The translations under genes were made by a program, and so were the position numbers. The notes under the pieces were generated by a model, which saw only the letters and a list, made by a program, of their open reading frames with translations, made no database searches and had not been told where the DNA came from. Positions 11,033 to 24,090 of a DNA stretch of 64,000 bases are shown piece by piece; the first letter of the stretch is position 1; every line of letters begins with the position of its first letter. Location: contig ML677334.1 in assembly GCA_007922305.1 (NCBI GenBank), positions 55,974,720 to 56,038,719 on the forward strand, in the 5' to 3' direction. The DNA is from Dermatemys mawii. Taxonomy: Eukaryota > Chordata > Testudines > Dermatemydidae.

Positions 11033-14000
11033 TCATCATGGGGATACAATTTGCTGGCTGTTTCAGGTACCACAGTGATGGGCTCATTACTTAAGATCAG
11101 ACTGAAATGTACGTGTGTCCTCTACCCCTTCAAGTCCCTTCCCATCCTGGCAGCCACATGGGAACAAAGTGAGAAGAAGCAACTGTACATTAATGGGATG
11201 GATCAGCAAGAAGGAGAGGAAAATATTTGCCAGTCAGAAAGCTTTTCTCCCCAGGATTAGCTTGTGAGGTAAATGAATTAAAACTAGTTTTACAAATAGG
11301 AGACAACCTATTCTGGTTATACCTGCAACTGTAACAAGTGTGGGTAGTGTGCTACCCTCTCAATAGCCTTCCCCAGTTCTATCAAGTAGCTGCTTTGACT
11401 TGGACTGAACCCCAATGTCTCCTTCTGGTCTCTGTAAATGAGCCCTTTCAATCGGTGTGAGGTCTATTCAGGGGGCTAGCTCCTCTTTTCCAGAAAACAA
11501 GTAGGGCTCTGGATCTTGTCACCGGAATAAAAAATGGGGAGGAGTGGGGTCGAAAGCCCAGAATGCTACAGTGGTTAAAGAGAAACATTATCTAAGATAT
11601 GGCTAGGGAATATTTTGTTTTTGATGAAGGCTGAAAAAGGGTGCTATGGACACTCTCATTTCCCCCTTTTGGCTCCAGCTGTTGTTTTCTCTCTCTCTTT
11701 CTTCTTGATATTTCTTTTGCCCCAGTTTTTTCCTCCCTTTCTTTGGAAGGTACAGGAAGCTGTAGCCTGCACACTGGTACCTCACTGCACTTCACTTGTA
11801 CTTGCTACAGCCCTACTGTAAAGCGAGAGAACTTCCTAGATAAACCCCTCTGCGTTTGCTAGTTCTGATAGTGTTGGGGAACTATTTGTGTCTCTATGCA
11901 AGAAGCTGAATAAATATGGAAAATTCAGTCATACAGTTCCTGGTTTTCCTTCCTCACGCCCCCCTCCTCTCCCATACTCCTTATTGACTTTTGATAAAAA
12001 GGTCAATATTGAGTTCGAGTCTCTGTGTGTCCTCAAATTCCAGCTAACTGGGGTTGGATTAAAAGAAAGAAGGAGTGAAACACTAAAGGCAAAGTAAGGG
12101 ACATGAGCATGGTTCAAGATGGACAAAGAGAGACAGTTTTTATGCTGTCCCTCCTTGGGAAGCTTTAAGACAATCTTTCAGCCCTCAACATAAATTAGGA
12201 CAGCCTTGTGGTCTGCTCTAATTTATGGCAGCCTTACCCAGGCTGCCTAAGGTCTGCCTCTCAGCCTAATATCCCCACATTGTGCTATGGGCTGCCTCTC
12301 CTGCTCACCTGTAGAACAAAGTCTGAAGAAAAGCATACAAAGCTCCTGCAGTGGGGGAGTTTGCAGCTGGCTTCTTGTGGTTCTCTAATGGCTTTTTTGT
12401 ACAGGAACCAACACGGAAGAAGAATTCCCTGTGAACCATCTTCTTCTCCAATGATACAATCTTTCCATTGGCTTCAGTGAGAGGCTGAGAGCACTCACTT
12501 CCTTACAGGAAGCACTCAGGATCTGACATAAGTAGGCTCAAAGTCATTAGTTCCAATTAGTATTGAATGAAAGCCATTTCCATCAGATTGCTGATTGGGG
12601 ACAACTGTGTAAGCGTTAGCGCTCTCTGACTGGCTTTTAATGGGAATGGGTGTCCCCATTCATCAAAACCCCATCAGTGGTACTGTCAGCAATCTGAGTA
12701 GGGAGGTATGGAGGCTGATTGGAGTTGGTAAAAGGACATATATATGTATTTCTAGGAGCGGTTTCTCAAGGTCAATACATATTAGCAAAGCAGTGTGGGG
12801 AAGCTTGCACTGCAGCTGTCTGGGTTGTCTGGATGAAGAGAGCAATTCAGTCTCCTGCTTGTTAGGCTAGCATTATTTCATGACCATAAAATGTGCTTAA
12901 GAAGTGGCATTCCTCTTGCCTCCCTTTGTTTCTCTTCTGTGTGTACTGGTTATTTAATTTGCTAGGCCATAGGCCTATTTGTTTGTTGTTCTGTATTCTG
13001 AGCTTGCTAACATTGTTTTTCTTTTTAAAAATAATCTTTAAAAAATACTGACCGTGCAATCAAAGAAATCTGGGGCAAAGTCAGGTCTGTCTCTCTCCTT
13101 AAGTACTTATATAGCACTCATCAGTATAGTGTCTGATTTCAACGGGGCTGCACAAAATGTGCACCAATTCTGTAAACACGTATGCACACACTTTACGCAC
13201 ATGAATAGTCCCACCGAAGCCAAAGGGATTAACACATGTAAGCCTTGGCAGGATGGAAACCTACAGAAGGCCAGAATTTGATGCTTTGTTTCCGCAGAGC
13301 TTGGTGCCTAGAGCAGTACGTTTACCCAATCAAGCAATATAATCTATACAGAATACAACGTGTACATAAAATTACTATGGTTATTGCCATGTAGCCCTGA
13401 ATGCTCACTACTAAATTAAAATCTTCTGAGAAGGAAAGCTGTGCTGAGGATGTTTACATGTAAGGAAAAGGTACTGATTAAGATAGGCAGAAAGACACAT
13501 CTTGCCAACTTTTATTTGTATATGCTTTTTGTTCTACACTGTTTTGTCAAGCACCCTGCAGCATAGTTCAGTGATAGCGGGTAGTATTTGAAAGAGTGGG
13601 CCAAAGATGTCAAACTGAGTACACAAGAATGAAGGCATTGGCCTCGACTACTGGATACTGTAGTTGATTTAAAAGATAATTCAATGATACAAGCCTTCAA
13701 TCAGCTGCTCTGCTGAGAATATACGTTTCTTCCCCACCTCCTTTACCTTTTCTGAATGTGTGGTGAGGGCCCCAGGCATCTGTTCACAGGCTTTTTCCTT
13801 TCCTGCTGCAAAGAGAGAACATCTCATTTGCCTGAAACATGGAGCTAGGACACCGTGCCACGCTAATTAGCTGTGAAAGAATTTTCTTGCTCTCTTTGCA
13901 TGGCCTTTTCTCTTCTCCTGCTTCCTAAGTGTCTCCCAGCTATGTTGCCTCAGGACAGTTGAAGCCTGCATGGCAAGGTGCAGGATGTTCAGCATTTGCC

Positions 14001-15280
14001 TCTGCTCATTGCCGATTCTCTGTGGGTTTGCTGCTCTGCTGCTGGGAGCATGGGCTTTGTGGTAGGCAGAGATGGAAGCTGTGTCTGCTCTGAGATCAAG
14101 ACCATCACCTCCTCATTACCCCAGTTTCCAGTCCATTGGCCTTGGGAACAACAGTCCTGAGGTCACTCTCAGAGCAGGCTCCAGCAGGGCTCTTTGCTAC
14201 AGCCATTCAAAAACTGGGGTTGTTTCATCTCGCATGAATCTTGCCTCATAATTGGCTCTAAGCAATTCATGATTATTGTGATATTTCCATGTATACTGTA
14301 TATACTGTACATATCTTGTCACATGCAAAGGGCCTTAATCATAAATGAATAAATAAATCCTTCAGATCCTGAGGGATAAAAAATGGTCTCAAATCAATCT
14401 TCATTGGCCTGTAGGGTAATTATGGATTATTTACTGAGATCCTGTCTCCTATTCAGAAAGCAGAAATTTCTGCACTGCCTGGCACCAATAAATTAAATAA
14501 CATGCCAGGTGCTTTATCATTATTATAGATCATTACAATAGTTCTTTCCCTGTTTAAACTTGCCCTTTCCACAACACGCATTAGTTATGCGGGCGCTGGG
14601 ATGGCACTATATGCTCTCATCACAACTGTATTTGTAAATTAAGCAACATTTCCAATCAATACTACACAAAACAAAACTCTAACCTAAAGGCACAAGGAAG
14701 GCCAAATAAAGGTAGCCAGAGAAGATAAAGGACTCAGCTAATATAGCCAGGAAGGTCAGGAACTTTTATAAGCAGTTATAATGTTCTCCCTCCTATTCCT
14801 ATTTTGCTGACAGTATCCCGTATTTTTTCCCCTCTTGCCTCTAAGATCAGTCATTCTTAATGGGGCACAGGTGAGGATCTTTGATATCTGACATGACAAC
14901 CGGACCCCTGGAAAGTGAGAGTACATCTCAAAATCCTTTTACTTACGGGCGGGAAAGTGTTACTGTGCTGCCCTCTGATGGCCAAAACCTCACATTCATT
15001 CAAGGACACAGAGGTTTGATAAACTAAGCACTGTTTTCAGTCTGCACCAGTCACGTAAAATAGGCTTTACACTAAAATCCAATGTCTCCCTTCCCCTTCC
15101 TATGCAAGGACACTCAGTACTATACAGCGAAAGCACGAATTACTGGAGGCTTCGGATCTGCTGTCCAATTCTGGGATATTTCTATTAAAGCTGAGAGTCA
15201 ATTATGCCCCATGTTACTGCACTGACAGACCCCAGGCTGATGCTGTCAGTGACTAGTAAAATAAAACAACTCAGCCTAAT
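11033..15280. other. Anonymous gene-free stretch
   Basis: No confident gene or element. Around 13090-13240 there is text resembling old palindromic amniote repeats (GCACAAAATGTGC and CACATGAATAGTCCCACCGAAG). A stop-free frame at 13978-14160 lacks splice sites and recognisable content. Confidence 0.4.
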
Positions 15281-15299
15281 TGGATACAAAAATGTAACT

Positions 15300-15305
15300 T
15301 TTATT
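15300..15305 (-). terminator. Possible polyadenylation signal
   Basis: Minus-strand AATAAA with T-rich and GT-containing sequence within 50 bases downstream (plus-strand lower coordinates). It lies about 510 bases past the stop of the candidate terminal exon at 15813-15946, a plausible 3' UTR length. Alone it is weak evidence, since AATAAA is frequent in AT-rich DNA. Confidence 0.2.
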
Positions 15306-15812
15306 GAAGAAAGCTATGACACACGTTAGGCTCCTGATCCTATACATTTTAGCAAGTACAAGTCTGATACTCCCTGTTCTATTACAGTTTGCAGAGCCAT
15401 TACATGGAATCACTTAAGCTTTCTCAGGAGCTGCCCTGTGCTGGGTTTCTTATTGTTGTTCACCTACACTGTCTAAAACCCTGTCTGCATCAGTTGTCAA
15501 AAGTTAAAGCCAGCATCCTAATCCCAGCACGACTGTTTGAGCTCTCTGCTTTCATACATCCCGCTTTGTGCTTTAATAGACATCACAAGAGCCCATACAA
15601 AAGGTGAAGGGAAGGAGGAAGCTGCATCCCATGGCCTAGTTGTTGTTCTGCCCACTCCCCGCTCCAGAGCTTGACCTTGAAGTTTGACAGCTAAAGCAGC
15701 AGCAACATAATGGCAACCAGAGGGGGAGGGGAAGAGGGTAGATACGCCCGCACAGCCCAGTGCGGGCTAGGATCTATGCTTTTTATCAAGCCTCATAAAC
15801 ATTAAAACATAG

Positions 15813-15946
15813 TTAAGCAGATGTACTGCCCCATCTGTAATGCTTCTCTAACACGGCCAGCTGTTCTTTGATGTCTCTGAGCTCCCTGTATTGATCATTG
15901 GAAGTTTGTGTCTGGAATTACCATCCTGTTTGTGAACGATCTCATC
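15813..15946 (-). other. Candidate 3'-terminal coding exon
   Basis: On the minus strand a pyrimidine tract and TTTCCCACAG acceptor (AG at 15947-15948) precede GATGAGATCG. Two frames then stay open. One starts directly at the acceptor (DEIVHKQDGNSRHK...) and stops after 32 codons at 15848. The other runs from 15917 to a TAA at 15813-15815 and encodes 34 residues containing ELRDIKEQLAVLEK, a strongly coiled-coil-like segment. That frame is closed upstream by TAA at 15918-15920, so it needs either another acceptor (TTCCAG at about 15913) or an indel. I do not recognise the protein. The coding look could be chance. Confidence 0.22.
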
Positions 15947-16117
15947 CTGTGGGAAATAACCAGACGGGGGAAACCTAGTATGACACTGAATGGAGGGGTC
16001 AGGGATGCTGTGCCTTCCTTCTTTGCCTGCATCAGTTGTATTATAGCACTCCCGAGATGCCCCCAGATCATTACTGTCCTAGGTTCTCACATGGGGCCCC
16101 ACTTTCCCCAGCAGAGA

Positions 16118-16195
16118 TAATTTCTAAAGCACGTTCTGATATCTACAGATGAAAAGTGCTATGTAAGAGCTAGGTGTTATACAAACACCAAGAGA
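16118..16195 (+). repeat. MIR/CORE-type SINE 3' fragment
   Basis: The text CTACAGATGAAAAGTGCTAT followed by GTAAGAGCTAGGTGTTATACA is the usual 3' part of the amniote MIR-like SINE, near the 'tgctatataagagctaggta' segment. The 5' part is absent. A hAT-like element begins three bases later. Confidence 0.6.
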
Positions 16196-16197
16196 AA

Positions 16198-16545
16198 CAG
16201 TTCTCCACCAGGGGTCCCTGGGGAGGGGAGGGCGAGCAGGTTTCAAGGGGGCCGCCAAAATCAAGCAGAGAGCAGTGCCAGCATTAGACTCTCTGGAGCC
16301 CAGGGCAGAAAGCCAAAGCCTGAGCCTGGAGCTGAAAATCAAAGCCCTAACAGCTTAGCTTCACAGAGTCCCCTGTGGTGTGGGGCCCTGGGCAACTGCC
16401 CTGCTTGCTACCTCCTAACACTGTCCTGGCTTTTAATCCACTGGATATGTAGAAAAACAGTTGTGACACAGGTAGGCCTTGGAATTTGTACAGCATGTTG
16501 GATGGGGCGGGAGGTGCTCAGAAAGAAAAAGGTCGAGAACCCCTG
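16198..16545 (-). mobile_element. hAT-like non-autonomous element
   Basis: The ends are CAGTTCTCCACC at 16198 and GGTCGAGAACCCCTG ending at 16545, inverted versions of a CAGTGGTTCTCAACC-type terminus. The interior carries GGGGTCCCTGGGG and GGGGCCCTGGGCAACTGCCC blocks typical of a common reptilian hAT-like repeat. No transposase remains. The bases just outside the ends do not form a clear 8-bp duplication, so the boundaries may have eroded. Confidence 0.6.
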
Positions 16546-16676
16546 ACGTACAGTACATCTATGTGGCAATCCGGAGGTGTTATTGCAGCGCATGTAGACA
16601 TACCCAAACTGCCTCAGGCATGCCTACACAAGCTGCAATCATACCTCCTGATTGCAATGTAGACATTCTCTTAGTA
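16546..16676. repeat. Palindromic miniature element
   Basis: The segment 16566-16589 (GCAATCCGGAGGTG..GCAGC) pairs with 16632-16655 (GCTGCAATCATACCTCC..GC) as an imperfect inverted repeat around a short centre. The outer ends carry TACATCTATGT and ATGTAGACAT words seen in several reptilian DNA miniature elements. It abuts the preceding hAT-like element. Confidence 0.55.
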
Positions 16677-17170
16677 AGACATTGCCCTGCAGGGCCAGGA
16701 CTTACAATCTAATAATTACTAATTCCTTCTACTAAAGAGGATTCATATCTACTTTTCAGATGCTTCGACAGATGGATCCAACTCATTGCACAATTCTTTA
16801 TCCATGGCAGGAACCAAACAGGAACAACAAGAAAACTTCAGTGCAATGGAATGGTCCAGAGCTCAGAAGGGTAGTAGATTAAGTAAGTTTCAGTGCGTAC
16901 CGCACAAACATGTACATAGAACCAACCAATAGCTACGCTACCTTGTCAAGCCACCTCCTTCAGGAGGCGTGGGCATTGGGATGGAGTGTGGGAGGGAGAA
17001 ATAGTTAAGCGGTATAGTCAATCGCTATGCATTTGTTTGATTTTGGATTTGGAGGTAGACTGGAGCAAAATTACAAATATGGTTATGCACAGAGAAAGTC
17101 ATTCAAGAAAAATATCAGACTAAGCAAATGATGTACATATAATACACATCATGAAGGAAGTAGCTATGAT

Positions 17171-17250
17171 CTGAGTCTCATTTACACTAAGGCCCCTTTA
17201 CACTGCTGTAATGATGTAAAAGGGCATTAGGGTAAATGCAGATTAGGCTC
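17171..17250. repeat. Palindromic old repeat
   Basis: CTGAGTCTCATTTACACTAAGG at the left and its diverged complement (GGGCATTAGGGTAAATGCAG) at the right form an imperfect hairpin centred near 17212. It resembles a widespread amniote miniature element. No coding content. Confidence 0.4.
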
Positions 17251-18669
17251 ACAGAATCCCCACACACGTAACTTCCACACATTCAGAGAAAATAACCTCA
17301 CATACTGTACTCATATTCATACCTGTGAAAAGTCACTGACATGATCTGAAGCTGCCAAATGCAGATTTGAGCAAGCCACCAGATTTCCAGACATTGAAAG
17401 CTACTTGTTCTTAGCTCCCCCAACAAACAGATTACACTTGATCTTAGTTCCAAGGAGCCAAGAAGCAATTCTAAAAGCAACCTGGATGCCAGATTTATTG
17501 GTAAACAGATCTGGGAGTAAAAAATAAAATCTTAAAGCACAGATGCTGATGAAATTGTTTAGAAAGAGGCCTGTTTAGTATTAGAATACAGGCAAACTAG
17601 CAAGGTATTTACCTGAATAGAAAGGGAAAAAATTCTCTCTCCAATCTTGGTATCTATTTTTGCACTGGTTAGCTCCTTCTTCATTTTCTTTTAGTGTATC
17701 CTTTTTTGAAATATATTTCCCCCAGGATATCTTAGTTCACAACAGCTTTTTTATTTCTTGGTTCTGTGTTATATTGGTTTTAAAACAACAAATTATATTG
17801 CAAAACTGAGCAAGAGAATTAGGAGACATGTCTGAGATCACACAATAGGTTAGTGGGTAATCCTACTTTGAACCAAGGGGTTTCTAATTACTAGATTTTT
17901 GCTGCAACCATCTGTGCTGTCTCCCGTGGCTTTGGCCTGTTATAATATCCGTTGAAAATAGCTGTAAAGATTGCATGGGTGAAAATATGATCAAGAGGAA
18001 AAGATGAGTTATCAACTATCACTAATGAGTCAGAGCTTGTGACTTCTAAAAACATATGAACTGGACTATATCCTGATATATTTGACATTCACAAAAGGAT
18101 TAATCAACTCTCAGAAATGGTTGCTATAGATAATAGTATCTTACCCTCAGATCACTGGGCACCTAATGACAGCCATGCCTATGGTTTTATGGTCTTTTCT
18201 TGTGTTTCATTGGTGGAATGTGTTGTCAGTTAATATGCTGGTGGGAGTATTATGTGGGTGGAATTCTGGAATAGGCCACACTTTCACTTGAGTCCTTTCA
18301 ATCAAATTCACTTTAATTTACCTCTTAATAAAAAAAGCAGTTGTTATTTTTTTAAATTTGCCTCCACACTCTTGCTAACTGCTACTCCACGCACAACGGG
18401 TATTGGCTGCAGTTGATTAAATTAGTCATAAGCATTTGTTGGCTCTCTCACTAACAAATATGACTGTGCAGGAATGAGGCAATTGCCATTCAGGGTCAAG
18501 AGACCTCATGCTTCCAGGAGGTTTCATTAGCACTGTAGAAGATGAACTGGAACATCTAATAAAGCTACTCAGCGGATAGAAAAATACATAATTTCTTTAG
18601 CCCACATACCCACTTTCAGCTTGTGCTCCTGTACAGCACTGAAGTTCCAAACAGTTGTGGCAAATTTTA

Positions 18670-18758
18670 GACTCAGATCCTCAAAAGGTATTTAGGTTCT
18701 TATCCTGCATTGATTTCAGTGGAAGTTAGAGTCCTACATACTTATGGGAATCTGAGTC
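18670..18758. repeat. Palindromic old repeat
   Basis: GACTCAGAT at 18670-18678 is the exact complement of ATCTGAGTC at 18750-18758. Inner parts (GGTATTTAGG and CCTACATACTT) pair imperfectly. This is the pattern of a common amniote hairpin repeat related to 'ggtatttaggcacctaac'. Confidence 0.5.
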
Positions 18759-21099
18759 TTACTATTAGAGGTTTAGCTGAGACATTTCTAGGTCTCTACA
18801 TGCCCCCGTGTCCCAAAGAAAATCACGGGAATACTTAAACTGGTGCTTATTGCCGCATGCCTGCTGTATCACAGCTAAAGAAAGGATGATTTAGACAAGC
18901 TGATATGCATTGTGTCTCTTGTGTCTGACACAAGGGAGGAGAGTATTATATCTGGACAGGTAGCTGTTTATTATAGAGCTGTCAGTATTCGACTGTTGTC
19001 ATGTCTATCACTGGAATTTGTTCACCATATCAAAAGTGAGTTGCAAAACTAGAAGAGAAGAGGAAAAGAGGTTTGACAGCGGTGAATACTCCTGTAGATC
19101 TCTAAATATTCCAGTAGACCCTAACAGGAACTCCTGCCCCAATGACCTTCCAATATTGCATCCAAACACCTTGGCAGGGAATCAGAAGGCTGCCGTATTC
19201 ACACACTAACCAATCCCATGCAACATGAACCTCTGCACCCACCTGCAATTTGAAATGGACTTTGGACACAAGACAGAGGGGGACTATCCTGCATCTGGTT
19301 ACAACTGATTCTCTTCCTGACCCTAGCTCTCCATATAGCCCCAGGGCTATTTTGCACCAGCCATATTAGGCTGACCTTACATGACCTGACAGCTGGAGTC
19401 CACTCCAGTTACTCCCCTTCCTGACTCTGACACACTCTCACCACTGGAGATTATAAGGAGGGAAGTATGAGAGATGGCTCTACCAGCTCTGTGCTTGCTG
19501 AAAATCCCAGACAGGACATTTAAGGGAAGCACCCTCTCTCTTTGAGAGATTTGAATTGTGCGAGGAGTGGAGAGGGGCTGAGAATCTGGTCCAATATCTC
19601 TATGTAGCATGGCCCCATCCACATAGTACAGTATCTTTGGAACATCAGCATTCATATTAATGTCAACATTGCACAAATTCCTACATTCATCAAATGTAGG
19701 TCATCAGAACCAGCCATGACCTTCAAAAGTATTCTGAGGTCTGAGGAATGGGAGGTAAAATGGCTCTAGAATATAATATAGAACCAGATCATATCCCCAC
19801 CCGCATCTTCATGGGCAAAGGGGATGAAAGCCAGCAGACTGCGGGAGTGCTGCTTCTACAGCTTTGTTTCCCCAGCCGCTAGAAAAGCCCCTCCATGAGT
19901 GAAATGCTGATCTGGATCTGTTATGTGAAGGGCTAGCCAGGACCAAAGATAAGAGATAGTTGGATGGACGAGCTTCAGTCCCATCCACTAAGCTATTACT
20001 CTTCCACCTTATTCCCATTGCAGCGTGCCCTGAAAGTCCACAAATGAGATTTCATTGACTAAGCTAGAGTGTGAGCCACAAGCTCCTCCACTGAAAGTGT
20101 CTGAGCACCAGCACTGATCACTAGTGCCATGGCCCAGAGGGGGTGTCTAATCTAAAGTAGCTAGGACCTGAACAATTTAAGGTAAAAAAAACCCCAAGCA
20201 CTTAAAGCTTCATGTAGAAGTGAATATAGATAATTGAGCACAAGTATAGTGTGAAATAGTACATAAGCAGGCAGTCCTGCTTTGCACTAGCTGATATTTC
20301 AATGTGGTCTTCAGATATAGCCGCACATGCAGCTGTGAAATTGAAATAATCATAATCATTGTACTTGCTAGGCTGTATTTCCATACCATACTTCCTTGTC
20401 TATATTCTAAAATGCTAGCCATTCAGAATAACTTCAAACCTCATCAGTACTCACTAGAGGGTTGGGGTTTAGAACCTCAGTCAATTAAATTTGTGTAGAT
20501 GAGTAATAAAAAGTTTAAAACATAGCTTCCTATCCGGAAAAGGTTCTGAAGCTTTGACTATTCAGAAGCAATTATAGTTTAGTTGCGAAAAGACATTTCC
20601 AGACCTCTAATTGCTCCAAATGCACAAAAGAGTCATTCCATTTTAACCTCTCTCTGACATTAGGAACGAATGCTGTAATTGAAATGTGTCATCACTGATC
20701 TTAAGTCAAAGCCATTAGAAGAGTTGTTCTTTTCCCATCTTACTATTGCTCTTCAAAATCACAGCACTGTCCACAGCCACGGAGCCAGAATTGCTGTTAT
20801 TGTATATGGGTGCAGCAACATGGAGGACAGTGGTGTTGAGTCCACCTACAGCTGTGATGAAATTGGTCTGTACATTGTTACAGAGAAAAAACCACCTTGT
20901 TCTCACCACCTAGTTAAACACGCAGCACATAGCGGAAACTGAGGCACACACAATATTCTTACAAAATAGTATGAAAAAATCCCGCTTTGTCACAATGGGC
21001 ACCTGCTTCTTGATTTTTAATAGGGCTTAATGTGGTAGGTGAGGCACAACAATAGGCAGAAATGTAAGTGCCTAGGGAATATTTACTTTGAAAAATTTC

Positions 21100-21170
21100 A
21101 ACACCAAGTGAATTTAGGTGCATACAGGGTTCAGAGGGACTTTGGGGGATTTTGGCACCTAAATCTTGGT
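21100..21170. repeat. Palindromic old repeat fragment
   Basis: ATTTAGGTGC at 21112-21121 is the exact complement of GCACCTAAAT at 21155-21164. It appears related to the hairpin repeat at 18670-18758. Confidence 0.4.
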
Positions 21171-23974
21171 TTAAGCACTTAAATAGCTTTGTGGATTCCT
21201 CACGATATGCTGCATGATACCCCTTATCCTGATCAGACTCTACAGTCACACATACAGTACTGAAGTAGTGGGCAACTATCTAACACAGTGATATTGAAAG
21301 ACAAGTAGGTTTTCTCCTGCATTTCATCAACAATGCATTTTACAGTAGCGAGGTTTATTTCACGATTCCTGATTCCATTTCTAAACAGGCAGATTAAATG
21401 ATGTTCAAATACCTTGGGCCAAACTGTGTCTCAGACTGTATCATGCCATGCTATCAACTTCACTGAAATGGTACAAGGGTAACAAAGATCTGACTCAGTC
21501 TCCTTCTCCCTGACTCCCCAAGATTTTAATTGAGGAGCTAAAGAAGCTGCAGTAAAACACCATAATAAGCAGCATAAAATTAAAATCTAGGTTTTGCTGT
21601 ACATGCAAATGAGAAACATTAAAGGTCGGGGACATTTTTAAGTACAGGACTGGATGCTGATATTTCTGCATAGAGTATGGTAGTTATTGGCAACTGATAA
21701 TATGTGCTCTGTGGTGACACTATAATTAATATTCTCTCAACATTTGTGTTTCATACGCAGTCAGAAAACCTTGCTCTGAACTGTAACTTGGCATCCAGAT
21801 CTCAGCACAGCAGTCATTTTTTTGTTTTGTTTTCAATTTCAAAAAGTCCATTCAGCCATTTTATAGCAGGGAAAAAATAAAATCTGAGTTAGAATTTTCC
21901 AGGCCCTTAGTTTCATTCTCATTCAACTCATCTGACCCGAACGCAAGCACTCACAAATGTGACAGATTGATAGCATTCGCTTGGCATTGATGGCGCAGAT
22001 CACAACACCCAGATGACAGGCACTGAGCAAGTTTCCCTATCCTAGCACAGCCAAAGCAGATGCCTCATGACCTACAGCTCTCCTGCCTTTCCATTTTGAT
22101 CCTTTCCTGAAGAAAAACTCCCTGCCAAACTATGTGGTAGTTTTGTTACCTACTGCTGTCCTCCAGGGATTAAGCTGAGGCCAACAAATTTATATCCATT
22201 TGTGACATGAATTGAACCATGGTGTCCAGAGGTGAAAACTACTACACTTCTAGGCTCTCATCTTGCAAACTAATCCACCAATGTAGATCTTATATCTGTG
22301 CCAATTGAAGTCAGTTTGGCTCATCATGGGTGCAGGGAACCCATGTGGGTCAGGATGCAGTATTTGTGACCTAGAAGTGATAAGCAGAATCTGTCCCTAA
22401 AGCACTGCGCAAACCCTGTTCTAACACCCAGGTTTTGAGGCATTTGCTACAACCATATGATCTATATTTAATCACTTCTGCTATTTTGCAAAAGTAAAAT
22501 TAGAAATGACTAATATGCTGAACTTTAGAATTTGCCCGATGTGTATGCACAGTAGGTTTCTTCCATGAAGCTTAATAGGAATTTTTTATAGTATAGTCAC
22601 ACATCATAATTACATGTTCTTATCTAATTTAAACTAAATAGATAATGCAACCTATTTTCAATAATTACTTGCCCTAATAAGCAGTTGAAAATTATTAAAA
22701 AAACATTACGAAGAAAATTCACAAAGCACAAATTATATTAAGAGTCTATAAAGATAGACACAGAGATCCATTCTGCATGAGTGAACATTAGGATGAGATT
22801 TTCCAAGAGCACTCAGCGTTGGCTTAACTCTGCTCCCCAAACTGGAAACCCCCATCTTGAAGAGCCACTGCATTTCTCACACGTCAGAAGAGTTTGGAGC
22901 AAAACATTCCCTCCAGCCAGCACGCTAGACAACAGTTATCCCCGCAACTCTCCTGTTCACCCAAGTAGCGGCTTCATTTCAGTGGCACTGAACAGATCTG
23001 GATCTTGTGATTGCCAAGCACTAGAATAAATGGCAATGATTCTTATCAGCTGTGGTAGAATAACCATTATCATTACGTTTCCAAAATTAGGATACACATT
23101 AATGTTTTCCTGTGGTGTCCTCAATATTAAACCACAGAAGTTTAATTTCTCTTGCTTCCGTGAGCTTCTTTTATAGCTTTAATGTTCTTTTAATAGATGA
23201 TATTTTGGGTATGTGAAACTGTGAGCACGTATTGTAAACCTTTAAAAAAAAAACACATTCTGATTGGTGGTGGGAAAAGATCATTAAGTCCCAATGAATG
23301 CTTGGGTTTTTTGATCAGAAGCCGTTTCTGCATTCAGATACTATGCCGCTTACCAAGCCTGCTAAACCAAAGCCATAATTTTTATTTTTAGATTGCATGG
23401 CTTCTGTGCTAACACTTTTCCCTGCGCCATAGAACTAATTACCATCCTATGCACCATTGTGCACACCTTCCATTTAAATCAAAGGTTATGTTTATTCAGC
23501 AATTCTTTCTAAATGAGCATGATACGAAGAGATTCATGGCCTCTGCCCAATTGTATCCCACAGAAATCGTCAGTTTATCTACTTCCATATTTTAAAGAGT
23601 TAATTTCCATTTTGATGGTGCCCTATTAATAGGTTACTGGCAGCTTACAAACACTCCAAGGCTTTTAAGAACATGTTTTGAGAAAATGCTTAATTATGCA
23701 GTGTTATAGACTGCCATGCCCTTCTTTCGTGGTTTTTTAAATGCTTGCTTGCTCTCATGTAGCTTCAATAGTTTAGTGAACTCAAGAACATTTTCTCCCT
23801 TTTTAAAAGAGCCTTTGATTTGTTATTTAGGTCATATTGCATGGTGCAAATATGCCACCCACACACAATTATACTGCCCTGTTGCTCTGAAGCTGCATGA
23901 TTAGTCAATAATGTGTTGAATACTCAACACTTATTTTTTAAAGTTAGTTAAATATTCATGCAACATGCCAGATT

Positions 23975-24090
23975 ATCATTCCCAGAGACTAACAGATTTT
24001 AAGACCAGAAGGGATCCCTCTGACCATCTGTTTTGACCTCATGTATAATACAGGCCATAGAACTTCACCCAGTAATTCCTTCAGTGGAGA
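23975..24090. mobile_element. CR1-type LINE fragment
   Basis: The segment GATTTTAAGACCAGAAGGGAT followed by CATCTGTTTTGACCTCATGTATAA and CAGGCCATAGAACTTCACCC is the familiar text of a CR1-like repeat in turtles and crocodilians. It is a short truncated copy with no coding frame. Confidence 0.6.

Larger units (their letters stand above)
16677..23974. other. Mostly anonymous stretch with old palindromic repeats
   Basis: No gene is recognised. Small old repeats at 17171-17250, 18670-18758 and 21100-21170 are listed separately. The block 18330-18600 is free of recognisable repeats and is mentioned as a possible conserved non-coding element. The minus frame 19377-19676 and the plus frame 22781-23029 have no recognisable content. 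Confidence 0.4.
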
